From positions 1 through 64,000 of the forward strand of contig NZ_JAFLHG010000015.1 in the NCBI RefSeq assembly GCF_018717645.1: a stretch of DNA of 64,000 bases. The letters run 5' to 3'. Shown here piece after piece: positions 43,933 to 54,288 of this stretch. The position numbers and the translations under genes are program-made. Within the stretch, counting starts at the first letter, position 1. Each line of letters opens with the position of its first letter. This DNA comes from Microbacterium flavum. Lineage in GTDB: Bacteria; Actinomycetota; Actinomycetes; Actinomycetales; Microbacteriaceae. Under the pieces are notes generated by a model, which was not told where the DNA came from, made no database searches, and saw nothing but the letters and a program-made list of their open reading frames with translations.

Positions 43933-45906
43933 TCACCGCTCGTGCGGCTCGCTGTCCTGCGCCTGCGCCTGCGAATCGCCGACCGTCCAGATTGCGCCGG
44001 TGTCGGCACTCGGACGGGCGACAGGGATGCGCGTCCCGAGCACCTGAGCCACGACGTCGTGGGCGATCTTGGCGGCCGTCAGCCCGGCATCCTCGAGGAT
44101 CTGCTCGCGCGTGGCGTGGTCGATGAAGGCGTCCGGCAGGCCGAGTTCGTCCACCGCCGTGTCGACGCCGGCTTCGCGCAGCACCTGCCGCACGCGGGTG
44201 CCGATGCCGCCGACGCGGATACCGTCCTCGATGGTGATCACGAGCCGGTGGGATGCCGCGAGTTCGACGACGCTCGGCTGCACGGGAACGACCCAGCGCG
44301 GATCGATCACGGTCGCTCCGATGCCCTGTGCGCGCAGACGCCCGGCGACATCGATCGCGAGGTGCGCCATCGGCCCGATCCCGATCAGCAGCACGTCGTC
44401 GTCGCCGTGCCGCCACAGCACATCGGTCCCATCGTCACGACGCTCCAGCGCAGGGAGCTCCCTGCCGACCGCGCCTTTGGGGAAGCGGACGACCGTGGGG
44501 GCGTCCTCGACGGCGATCGCCTCGTCGAACTCCTCGCGCAACCGCTCCGCGTCGCGCGGCGCGGCGATGCGGATGCCCGGCACGAGCTGGAGCATGGCGA
44601 GGTCCCACACGCCGTGGTGGCTGGGGCCGTCCGGTCCGGTCACTCCGGAGCGGTCGAGGACGAAGGTGACGCCGGCCTTGTGCAGCGCGACGTCCATCAT
44701 CACCTGGTCGAACGCGCGGTTCATGAACGTGGCGTAGATCGCGACGACGGGGTGCAGCCCCCCGAAGGCGAGTCCGGCCGCGGAAGCGACGGCGTGCTGC
44801 TCGGCGATGCCCACGTCGTAGACCCGATCCGGGAAGCGCTGCGCGAACGGCTGGAGCCCCGTGGGTCGGAGCATCGCCGCGGTGATCGCGATGATGTCCT
44901 CGCGGCGCTCGCCCGCTGCGACCAGCGCTTCGGAGAAGACGTCCGACCACGCGACCGCATCGGAAGCCCCCAGCGGTTCACCGGTCGCCGGGTCGATCTT
45001 GCCGACCGCATGGAACTGGTCGGCTTCGTCGTTGCGCGCGGGCTCGTAGCCGCGGCCCTTCTCGGTGATCACGTGCACGATCACGGGAGCCCCGTACGCC
45101 TTGGCCAGACGGAGCGTCTCATCGAGGGCGTTGAGATCGTGCCCGTCGATCGGCCCGAGGTACTTGATGTCGAGGTTGGAGTAGAGCGCCTCGTTGTTGC
45201 TGAAGCGGGAGAGGAAACCGTGGGTGCCGCCGCGAACGCCGCGGTAGAGCGCGCGGCCGGCCGGTCCGAGCCGCCGGAAGAAGGAGTCCGAGCCGCGGCG
45301 GAGGTTCTCGTAGCTCTCCGTGGTCCGCACGCGGTTGAGGTAGCGCGCCATCCCGCCGATCGTCGGCGCGTACGAGCGGCCGTTGTCGTTGACGACGATC
45401 ACCAGGTTGCGCTCGTTGTCGTCGGAGATGTTGTTGAGCGCCTCCCACGTCATCCCGCCCGTGAGCGAGCCGTCGCCTACGACGGCGACGACGTGCCGGT
45501 CCTTTCGGCCGGTGCGGGTCAGTGCTCGGGAGATCCCGTCGGCCCAGCTCAGCGAGCTCGACGCGTGCGACGATTCGACGACGTCGTGCGGGCTCTCGGA
45601 TCGCTGGGGGTAGCCGGCGAGGCCGCCGCGCGAGCGCAGGGCGCTGAAGTCCTGACGTCCGGTGAGGAGCTTGTGGACGTAAGACTGGTGTCCGGTGTCG
45701 AACACGAAGGGGTCGTTCGGCGAGTCGAAGACGCGGTGCAGGGCGATCGTGAGTTCGACGACGCCGAGGTTCGGCCCCAGGTGGCCACCGGTGCGCGAGA
45801 CGTTCTCCACCAGGAAGTCACGGACCTCCTGCGCGAGCTGTTCGAGCTGTTCCGATGACAAGCCGTCCAGATCGCGCGGACCCGTGATCGATGCGAGCAG
45901 ACTCAT
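43933..45906 (-). CDS. dxs: 1-deoxy-D-xylulose-5-phosphate synthase
   Basis: A 657-residue thiamine-diphosphate enzyme, first step of the MEP isoprenoid pathway, joining pyruvate and glyceraldehyde 3-phosphate. The TPP motif is VVAVVGDGSLTGGMTWEALNN with the following ND pair. The N-terminal GGHLGPNLGVVELTIALHRVF and HQSYVHKLLTGR are conserved, as are DVGIAEQHAVASAAGLAFGGLHP and YATFMNRAFDQVMMDVALHK in the transketolase Pyr domain. The C-terminal domain ends after a short disordered tail. It follows acnA on the same strand after a terminator and so is probably separately transcribed. Confidence 0.97.
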   Translation of the reverse strand: MSLLASITGPRDLDGLSSEQLEQLAQEVRDFLVENVSRTGGHLGPNLGVVELTIALHRVFDSPNDPFVFDTGHQSYVHKLLTGRQDFSALRSRGGLAGYPQRSESPHDVVESSHASSSLSWADGISRALTRTGRKDRHVVAVVGDGSLTGGMTWEALNNISDDNERNLVIVVNDNGRSYAPTIGGMARYLNRVRTTESYENLRRGSDSFFRRLGPAGRALYRGVRGGTHGFLSRFSNNEALYSNLDIKYLGPIDGHDLNALDETLRLAKAYGAPVIVHVITEKGRGYEPARNDEADQFHAVGKIDPATGEPLGASDAVAWSDVFSEALVAAGERREDIIAITAAMLRPTGLQPFAQRFPDRVYDVGIAEQHAVASAAGLAFGGLHPVVAIYATFMNRAFDQVMMDVALHKAGVTFVLDRSGVTGPDGPSHHGVWDLAMLQLVPGIRIAAPRDAERLREEFDEAIAVEDAPTVVRFPKGAVGRELPALERRDDGTDVLWRHGDDDVLLIGIGPMAHLAIDVAGRLRAQGIGATVIDPRWVVPVQPSVVELAASHRLVITIEDGIRVGGIGTRVRQVLREAGVDTAVDELGLPDAFIDHATREQILEDAGLTAAKIAHDVVAQVLGTRIPVARPSADTGAIWTVGDSQAQAQDSEPHER

Positions 45907-45999
45907 CCCCTGAGTCTACGTCTCCCCCCTCCGGTCGGCTGGGAGCGGACGGTGGCCTTGACGCGGCGCTCCGAGGATGTCATGACCCTCGCGGTGCGT

Positions 46000-46061
46000 G
46001 CCGAGTGTCCAGGACACGCGGAGCGCGGGTGCCCCGCGTCCGCGTGTCCTGGACGCTCGGC
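46000..46061. repeat. Long intergenic palindrome between acnA and dxs
   Basis: Two 23-base arms (46000-46022 and 46039-46061) containing TGTCCAGGACACGCGGA pair with a single G-T exception, with a 16-base G+C-rich loop. It lies between the acnA terminator and the dxs start, where it may affect dxs transcription, or be a dispersed REP-type element. The rest of 45907-46155 shows only the acnA terminator. Confidence 0.7.
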
Positions 46062-46104
46062 GAGGCGGGCGGGCGGGCGGGCAGGGCAGAGGACGGGCGG
46101 AACG

Positions 46105-46143
46105 CACCAGCGCCCGTTCCGGTGATCCGGAGCGGGCGCTGGT
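46105..46143 (-). terminator. Terminator after acnA
   Basis: CACCAGCGCCCG (46105-46116) pairs with CGGGCGCTGGTG (46132-46143); an inner CCGG/CCGG pair extends the stem. It starts 12 bases after the acnA stop codon. Confidence 0.8.
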
Positions 46144-46155
46144 GGGGTGCCGGGC

Positions 46156-48993
<2,838 letters not shown>

Positions 48994-49120
48994 GTTGCTC
49001 TCCTTCGTCGGGGCGCAGGCGGTCGCGTGCGATCCGCGGCCTGTCTCTCCATCTTCCCCGGCCGCGTCGCGTGCGGCTAGTGAGGGGAGCCTTACCGACT
49101 CGCGCCCCACGGCGGGAAGA

Positions 49121-49144
49121 ATTTATCTTGATATCAAGATAAAT
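49121..49144. promoter_or_regulatory. Perfect 24-bp palindrome, putative operator upstream of acnA
   Basis: The half ATTTATCTTGAT is followed directly by its exact complement, with no mismatch and no spacer. It is the most A+T-rich stretch nearby. It lies 4 bases beyond the DUF3159 stop and 127 bases before the acnA start. The symmetry suggests a dimeric regulator of MarR, TetR or similar type; none is encoded next to it. Confidence 0.65.
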
Positions 49145-49147
49145 CTA

Positions 49148-49909
49148 TCATGCCTGGGGCGCGTCCTCCTGCTTCGACGAGGCGGGGTAGACGGCCCGGA
49201 CCGCGAGCCAGGTCACGGCGATGAGCGGAGCGAACAGCGGCAGACCCATGACGAGCTTGAGGGTGCCCAGCATGGTCGTCGCCTCGTCGGTGCCGGCGAG
49301 GTACAGCGGCAGCTGGACGGCGAGGCGAACGAAGAACAGCGTCGCCCACGCGATCGCGAGCCAGAAGAAGACGCGGCGCTTGCGGGAGTCCGCGCGCCAG
49401 GCCGTCCCCTCGTTCATCAGGAAGCCGACCGCCAGGCCGATGAGCGACCAGCCGACGAGCGCCGACACGAGGAACGCCGTCCCGTAGGCCGCGTTCGTGA
49501 TGAGCCCCGGGACGAAGTTGTCCTGCGCGCGCCCGGTCCACAGCGCGAGGGCCGCAGCCACTCCTGCCGCGATGAGGCCGCCGAGCGCCGCCCCGATCGG
49601 CGAACGCTGCACCAGCCGCACGATCGTGAAGATCACTGCGATCCCCACCGAGACGACCAGAGACGGCGCGAGGTCGCGCGTCAGGGTGAACAGGAGGACG
49701 AACGCGAGGCCCGGCAGGACCGATTCGAGGATGCCGCGCCAGCCGCCCATCGCGGCCCAGACGACGTGACCGGTGTGGGCTTCCTTCGCGGGGTCCATTC
49801 CGGCGCGGCGCGCCGCTCCGCCGAGAGCCTGCCCGAAGATCTCGGACGCCGTCGGCTGGGGCGCATCTCCCGCGTCGCGACCGTCCGGCTTCTCGTCGGA
49901 CGAGCTCAT
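49148..49909 (-). CDS. DUF3159 family membrane protein
   Basis: A 253-residue protein with five or six membrane helices. The family region begins SEIFGQALGGAARRAG and continues VVWAAMGGWRGILESVLPGLAFVLLFTLTRDL, then LIAAGVAAALALWTGRAQDNFVPGLITNAAYGTAFLVSALVGWSLIGLAVGFLM. The family is actinobacterial, and its function is unknown to me. The start overlaps the DUF3710 stop by 4 bases. The dut-DUF3710-DUF3159 order is widespread in actinobacteria. Confidence 0.9.
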   Translation of the reverse strand: MSSSDEKPDGRDAGDAPQPTASEIFGQALGGAARRAGMDPAKEAHTGHVVWAAMGGWRGILESVLPGLAFVLLFTLTRDLAPSLVVSVGIAVIFTIVRLVQRSPIGAALGGLIAAGVAAALALWTGRAQDNFVPGLITNAAYGTAFLVSALVGWSLIGLAVGFLMNEGTAWRADSRKRRVFFWLAIAWATLFFVRLAVQLPLYLAGTDEATTMLGTLKLVMGLPLFAPLIAVTWLAVRAVYPASSKQEDAPQA

Positions 49910-50493
49910 GCCGTGCCGGGTGCCGCGGGCATCTTCAGAGGGATGAGGTCACGAGGAGGCATGGGCGTGCCGCCGCGGACCACGACGAGGGAGCGGAAGA
50001 GATCCTCGACCTGCGCCGCGGCATCCACATCGCTCGTCGCTGCACCGCCGATCACGCCGCGCAGGAACCAGCGCGGCCCGTCGACGCCGACGAAGCGCGC
50101 CAGGCGCTTGCCCGGGGCCGCGTCGGGGCCCGCCGCGACAGGGACCTCCGCGAGCAGCTCGGGGCCGAGCGGCCCCTCCCGCTCTTCGACGCGCCCGCCC
50201 TGCTGGCGGATCTGCTGACGGATCTGGTCGCGCGTCTCGTCCCACAGCCCGCTCGACCGCGGGGCGGCGAACGGCTGCACCTGGAGGGTCGACCCGGCGT
50301 AGTCCAGACCGACCGCGACGATGCGCTTGGTCTGCTCCTCGACTTCGAGACGCAGGTTCAGGCCTTCGCGGGGCAGCACCTTGATGCCGCCGAGGTCGAT
50401 GTAGGGGCGGACGGGGTTCGCCTCCGCGTCGTCGAACGGACCAGCGGTCGCGCGGTCCTCGGGCGCGGCCTTGTCCGGGTTCTCGTCGCTCAT
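49906..50493 (-). CDS. DUF3710 domain-containing protein
   Basis: A 195-residue soluble protein. After a short acidic N-terminus comes YIDLGGIKVLPREGLNLRLEVEEQTKRIVAVGLDYAGSTLQVQPFAAPR, the DUF3710 hallmark, then GPLGPELLAEVPV and GVDGPRWFLRGVIGGAA. A beta-rich fold is likely; function unknown. It is coupled by 4-base overlaps to dut upstream and DUF3159 downstream, as in mycobacteria and streptomycetes. Confidence 0.93.
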   Translation of the reverse strand: MSDENPDKAAPEDRATAGPFDDAEANPVRPYIDLGGIKVLPREGLNLRLEVEEQTKRIVAVGLDYAGSTLQVQPFAAPRSSGLWDETRDQIRQQIRQQGGRVEEREGPLGPELLAEVPVAAGPDAAPGKRLARFVGVDGPRWFLRGVIGGAATSDVDAAAQVEDLFRSLVVVRGGTPMPPRDLIPLKMPAAPGTA

Positions 50494-50939
50494 GCGCGTT
50501 CTCCTGTCTGATATCCGGTAGAGCCGAAGCCGCCCTCGCCGCGGGCGGATGCCGGCAGCTCGTCCACCGGGATGAAACGTGCGCGCGACACCGGCATGAC
50601 GATGAGCTGGGCGATCCGGTCGCCCACGGCGACGTCGTAGCCGTGCGTGGCATCGGTGTTCAGCAGCGACACCTTGATCTCGCCCCGGTAGCCGGCATCG
50701 ACCGTCCCCGGGGCATTGACGATGGTGATCCCGTGCTTCGCGGCCAGACCGCTGCGCGGGACGACGAACGCGACGTAGCCGTCCGGCAGAGCGATGCTGA
50801 CGCCCGTGCCGACGAGCGCGCGTTCCCCGGGCGCGAGGGTCAGGGCCTCCGTCGACACGAGGTCGGCTCCGGCGTCGCCCGGGTGCGCGTACGCGGGGAC
50901 GTGCGACGCGATAATGGGAACGTCCACGGAATCGATCAC
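50490..50939 (-). CDS. dut: Deoxyuridine 5'-triphosphate nucleotidohydrolase
   Basis: A 149-residue trimeric dUTPase that removes dUTP and supplies dUMP. Motifs 1-5 are visible: AHPGDAGADLVS, PRSGLAAKHGI, NAPGTVDAGYRGEIKVSLLN, GDRIAQLIVMPV, and the C-terminal glycine-rich GEGGFGSTGY. The start is a GTG exactly 6 bases after TAGCCT, so the mRNA is probably leaderless. Only 12 bases separate it from the divergent DUF3093 start. Confidence 0.97.
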   Translation of the reverse strand: MIDSVDVPIIASHVPAYAHPGDAGADLVSTEALTLAPGERALVGTGVSIALPDGYVAFVVPRSGLAAKHGITIVNAPGTVDAGYRGEIKVSLLNTDATHGYDVAVGDRIAQLIVMPVSRARFIPVDELPASARGEGGFGSTGYQTGERA

Positions 50940-50945
50940 CCCACG

Positions 50946-50951
50946 AGGCTA
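50946..50951 (-). promoter_or_regulatory. -10 element of a leaderless dut transcript (TAGCCT)
   Basis: On the minus strand TAGCCT, then 6 bases (CGTGGG), then the GTG of dut. The hexamer also touches the ATG of the divergent DUF3093 gene. Confidence 0.55.
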
Positions 50952-51458
50952 ATGCACCCCCCGACGAATGCCGACACGACCTCCGGCGCCCCGGCCGCTG
51001 ACCACGACGGGCGCGCGGTCATCTATCGCGAGCGGCTGAGCCCGTCTCTCTGGACGCTCCTCAGCGCCGCCGTCGCCGCGCCGATGGTGTCGCTCGTCTT
51101 CGTTCCGTTGGATGCGACCGTGGCCCTCGTCGCGGGGCTCGTCGCCGCCGCGGCCATCCTCGTGTCCCTCGTCCTGCTCTCCCCCGTGGTGGAGGTGCGC
51201 GACGGCGAGCTCCGCGTGGGGCGCGCGCACATCCCGGTGGCCCTCCTGGGTGACCCGGAGGCGTTCACCGGCGATGAGGCGCGCCACCTCCGCGGACCGG
51301 GCCTCTCGGGCACGGCGTGGCACATGCTCCGCGGGGGGATCGACGGAGTGGTCGTCGTTCCGGTACGGGACGAGCGCGATCCGGTGACCGTGTGGGTGTT
51401 CTCGACCCGCACGCCTGATCGCGTGGTCTATGCGATCGGGCGCGCTCGGCGAGGCTGA
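50952..51458 (+). CDS. DUF3093 family membrane protein
   Basis: A 168-residue protein with two adjacent membrane helices (LLSAAVAAPMVSLVFVPL and VALVAGLVAAAAILVSLVLL) and a C-terminal domain with VVEVRDGELRVGRAHIPVALLG and WVFSTRTPDRVVYAIGRAR, the DUF3093 pattern. Its function is unknown. The family is regularly found divergent from dut in actinobacteria. The ATG lies 12 bases from the dut start and has no ribosome-binding site, so its promoter must lie within dut. Confidence 0.9.
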   Translation: MHPPTNADTTSGAPAADHDGRAVIYRERLSPSLWTLLSAAVAAPMVSLVFVPLDATVALVAGLVAAAAILVSLVLLSPVVEVRDGELRVGRAHIPVALLGDPEAFTGDEARHLRGPGLSGTAWHMLRGGIDGVVVVPVRDERDPVTVWVFSTRTPDRVVYAIGRARRG

Positions 51459-51465
51459 CGGTCGA

Positions 51466-51759
51466 TCAGGCGGCGCACTCGATGCACACGGCGCCGGCGG
51501 CGCCCTCGTGGTCGATCTGGGTGCGGTGCTTCACGAGGAAGCACTCGATGCAGGTGAACTCGTCCTCCTGCGGGGGAAGGACGACGACGTCGAGCTCGAG
51601 GTCGGACAGATCCGCCCCGGGCAGCTCGAAGCCGGTGGGGTTGTCGGCGTCTTCATCGCCGACCGTGCCGGAGAGCTTGTCCGGCACGCGCTCCTTGAGG
51701 GCCTCGATCGACTCGCTGTCGTCTTCGGTCTTGCGGGGGGCGTCGTAGTCGGTCGCCAT
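51466..51759 (-). CDS. DUF4193 family small zinc-finger-like protein
   Basis: A 97-residue acidic protein starting MATDYDAPRKTEDDSESIEA. The C-terminal part has two CxxC pairs (FTCIECFLVKHR and GAVCIECA) likely to bind zinc, preceded by the family motif DLELDVVVLPPQEDEF. The family is restricted to actinobacteria and may interact with RNA polymerase or other large complexes; this is not established. AGAGAG precedes the ATG; a longer frame upstream has no support. It is convergent with the DUF3093 gene, 7 bases apart. Confidence 0.93.
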   Translation of the reverse strand: MATDYDAPRKTEDDSESIEALKERVPDKLSGTVGDEDADNPTGFELPGADLSDLELDVVVLPPQEDEFTCIECFLVKHRTQIDHEGAAGAVCIECAA

Positions 51760-51997
51760 GCTCTCTCTTCCAAATTCTGCTGTGTGCCGGCACGCCTCGT
51801 GGGCGAGTGGCGGCGTTAGTTTGCACGAGTGCACAGGAATACGCAAATGGGGGTGATCCGCACTCCCTCATCCTGTGGGTGCGTCGACGAGAACTCGCGG
51901 CACGCCCGCGATATTCCCGCCGCCCGGTCGGGGGCGTGTCACGATGGCCGCGGCACTGTTGTCGGTGCCGTCGCAGGGATCTGGAGGCGCGTCTCGC

Positions 51998-53023
51998 ATG
52001 GAGCAGCTCAAAGTCATCGGAATCGAGGAGGGTGTGCTCGTCGTGGCCACCGACACCGGTGAGCGCTTCGCGCTGCCCGTCGACGAGACCCTCCACTCGC
52101 AGCTCCGTCGCGCACAGCGCGACGCGGAGCCGCGCACCGTCCGCGTGAGCCCGAAGGAGATCCAGTCGCACATCCGCGCCGGCATGTCCGCGCAGGATGT
52201 CGCCGACCTGCTCGGCGCGCGACTGTCCGATGTCCAGCGCTATGAGCGTCCCGTACTCGCGGAGCGCGAGCACATCGTCGACCAGGCTCTCGCCGTCCCG
52301 GTCCTCATCGCGGGGGAACTCGAGCCCGGGGCGCAGCCTACGTTCGGTGTCGCGGTGCGCAGCAAGCTGGCGGACGCGAAGGCGGTCGGCGAGCGGTGGA
52401 CGAGCTGGCGCGAGGAGGCGGGCTGGATCGTCAAGCTCGAGTTCACCGCGAGCGACGTCGACCACGACGCGCGCTGGGGCTTCGACCCGCGGCGATCCAC
52501 CCTGTCCCCGCTGAACTCCGACGCGACGCAGCTGTCGCGCCAGGGATCCCTGCCCGAGGGGCTCATTCCCCGGCTGCGGGCGCTGGATGCCTCGCCCCTC
52601 AAGGACTCGTCGCGCTTCGACTCCGGGGCCTTCGGGCCACGGCGACTGGAGAACGACGCGGACATCGTCACCCGCGACGTGCGCCCGACCGTGACGGCGG
52701 CGGTCCAGGAAGCGGCGATCAAGCGGGCGCCGGAGGCATCCGTCACCTCCGCGGAGACGGCCGACCTCCTGGAGGCGCTGCGTCGTCGTCGGGGCCAGCG
52801 GGAGCCGATGCCCGAGGCGGAGGCGGCGCCCGAGCGCGATCAGAGCCCCGTGGCACTCTTCGACGCACTCGAGCCCGGCTATGACGTGGCGGGCGACGAA
52901 GACGACGCGGACGACCCGATCGACGACACCGTCGTCTCCGACAGCTCCCGCCGCAAGGGCCGCACCTCGATGCCCTCCTGGGACGAGATCGTCTTCGGTG
53001 CACGCACGGAGGACGGTTCCTGA
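51998..53023 (+). CDS. sepH: Septation protein SepH (DUF3071)
   Basis: A 341-residue protein. The N-terminal DUF3071 domain is MEQLKVIGIEEGVLVVATDTGERFALPVDE with the helix-turn-helix VSPKEIQSHIRAGMSAQDVADLLGARLSDVQRYE, then the conserved REHIVDQALAVPV and DHDARWGFDPRRSTLSPLNSDA. The C-terminal half is acidic and disordered. In Streptomyces SepH stimulates FtsZ assembly at division sites. The ATG at 51998 follows GGAGG; a longer frame begins further up. Between 51760 and 51997 I see no further gene, only a TGCACGAGTGCA palindrome at 51822-51833. Confidence 0.93.
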   Translation: MEQLKVIGIEEGVLVVATDTGERFALPVDETLHSQLRRAQRDAEPRTVRVSPKEIQSHIRAGMSAQDVADLLGARLSDVQRYERPVLAEREHIVDQALAVPVLIAGELEPGAQPTFGVAVRSKLADAKAVGERWTSWREEAGWIVKLEFTASDVDHDARWGFDPRRSTLSPLNSDATQLSRQGSLPEGLIPRLRALDASPLKDSSRFDSGAFGPRRLENDADIVTRDVRPTVTAAVQEAAIKRAPEASVTSAETADLLEALRRRRGQREPMPEAEAAPERDQSPVALFDALEPGYDVAGDEDDADDPIDDTVVSDSSRRKGRTSMPSWDEIVFGARTEDGS

Positions 53024-53058
53024 TCTCGTCGCAGGACGGCTTCTGACACCGGACCGCC

Positions 53059-54192
53059 CTATCGGGCGAACGCCCCGAGACCGATGAGCGGGACGACGCG
53101 CTCCTGGTCGGTCAGCGATCCGTGCTGGCCGATCATCCGCTGTGCCTTCTTGTCGGCCAGGCGATCGTCGTAGTACGCCACCCCGGCGCGCGCCGCGACG
53201 AGGATGTCGCCGATCCGCGGCAGCACCTCGGCATCCACGCGCGGCCCGTAGAGTCCCGCGGCGACCGCCTCGTCGCGCGTGAGGATCCAGGACCGCCCCC
53301 CCTCCGCCTCGCGCCAGCGCGCCGCCACCCGGTCGGTCGCGCCGTCGGACGTGTACAGCTGCAGCATCCGCGGCTCTCCTGCGACGAGGTCGACCTCGTC
53401 GACGAGCTCATCGTCCTCGCGGAGCAGCACATGACGATGCACGGGGACATCCACCATGCCGTGGTCGGCGGTGACCACCACCCCCACATCGGCGCCGGCG
53501 CGCTCGTGCAGCGTGCGCAGCGCGCCGTCGATGGATTCGAGCCCCACCGTCCACTCGTCGCTCTCCCACCCGCGGGCGTGGCCGATCGAGTCCAGTTCGG
53601 GGAGGTAGACGTAGACGAGCGCACCCGGATGATCCGCGGCGAGATCCCCCGCCGTCTGCAGACGTTCGGCGGGCGTCCCCGCCGGTACGAAGACGGCACC
53701 GCGCTGGATGGCGCGCGTGAACCCCGATCCGGCGTAGACGCCCTTGCTGACGACGAAGCAGGGACGCCCGGCGGCGGCCTCCCGCTCGAGGATCGGCTGC
53801 GCCCGCTGCCATGTGAGCGGATCGAGTCCGTCGGTCTCCCAGCCGCGCAGCTGGTTCGGCGCGTCGAGAGTCCCCGGGATCCGCGCGCGATAGCCCACGA
53901 TGCCGTGCACCCCGGCATCCGCAGCGGTCAGGAGGCTTGTGAGCGCGGTCGCCGTCGTCGTGGGGAAGACCGTACGTGCGGCATCCTTCTTCCCCATCCG
54001 CGACGCGAGAAAGCGGGCATGGCCGCTGCGCGCGCCGAGGTTGGCCCGACCCAGGCCGTCGACGAGGACGAGCACCGCGGAGCGGGCGGGAGCGAACCAG
54101 TCCGGAGACCCCGTCAGAGAGGCGAGGAGCTGGGGCACGACACCGGTGAGGCTCCGGGCGCCGGGCGAGACCGCGGGTAGGCTGAGGGACAT
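53059..54192 (-). CDS. Alkaline phosphatase superfamily phosphodiesterase
   Basis: A 377-residue protein of the nucleotide pyrophosphatase/phosphodiesterase type. [15 protein letters not shown] carries the first metal-binding Asp, [19 protein letters not shown] the catalytic Thr, and [12 protein letters not shown] with [12 protein letters not shown] the remaining Asp/His metal ligands. Two zinc ions are expected. The substrate is unknown; homologues are often annotated as nucleotide pyrophosphatase. No signal peptide is obvious. It is convergent with sepH and divergent from parC. Confidence 0.9.
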   Translation of the reverse strand: MSLSLPAVSPGARSLTGVVPQLLASLTGSPDWFAPARSAVLVLVDGLGRANLGARSGHARFLASRMGKKDAARTVFPTTTATALTSLLTAADAGVHGIVGYRARIPGTLDAPNQLRGWETDGLDPLTWQRAQPILEREAAAGRPCFVVSKGVYAGSGFTRAIQRGAVFVPAGTPAERLQTAGDLAADHPGALVYVYLPELDSIGHARGWESDEWTVGLESIDGALRTLHERAGADVGVVVTADHGMVDVPVHRHVLLREDDELVDEVDLVAGEPRMLQLYTSDGATDRVAARWREAEGGRSWILTRDEAVAAGLYGPRVDAEVLPRIGDILVAARAGVAYYDDRLADKKAQRMIGQHGSLTDQERVVPLIGLGAFAR

Positions 54193-54288
54193 CGGGGCCA
54201 GTCTCCCACACCCTGTCTTCGACACCGGGGGCGTGCGCCTCGAGCCCCGTCCCGCCCTCCGCACCCGACCCGAGGTCCACTTCGTTCC

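Noticed and set aside
49085..49105. A possible DtxR/IdeR iron box (GGTAAGGCTCCCC) upstream of acnA
   Set aside because: It matches only part of one half-site of the TTAGGTTAGGCTAACCTAA consensus.
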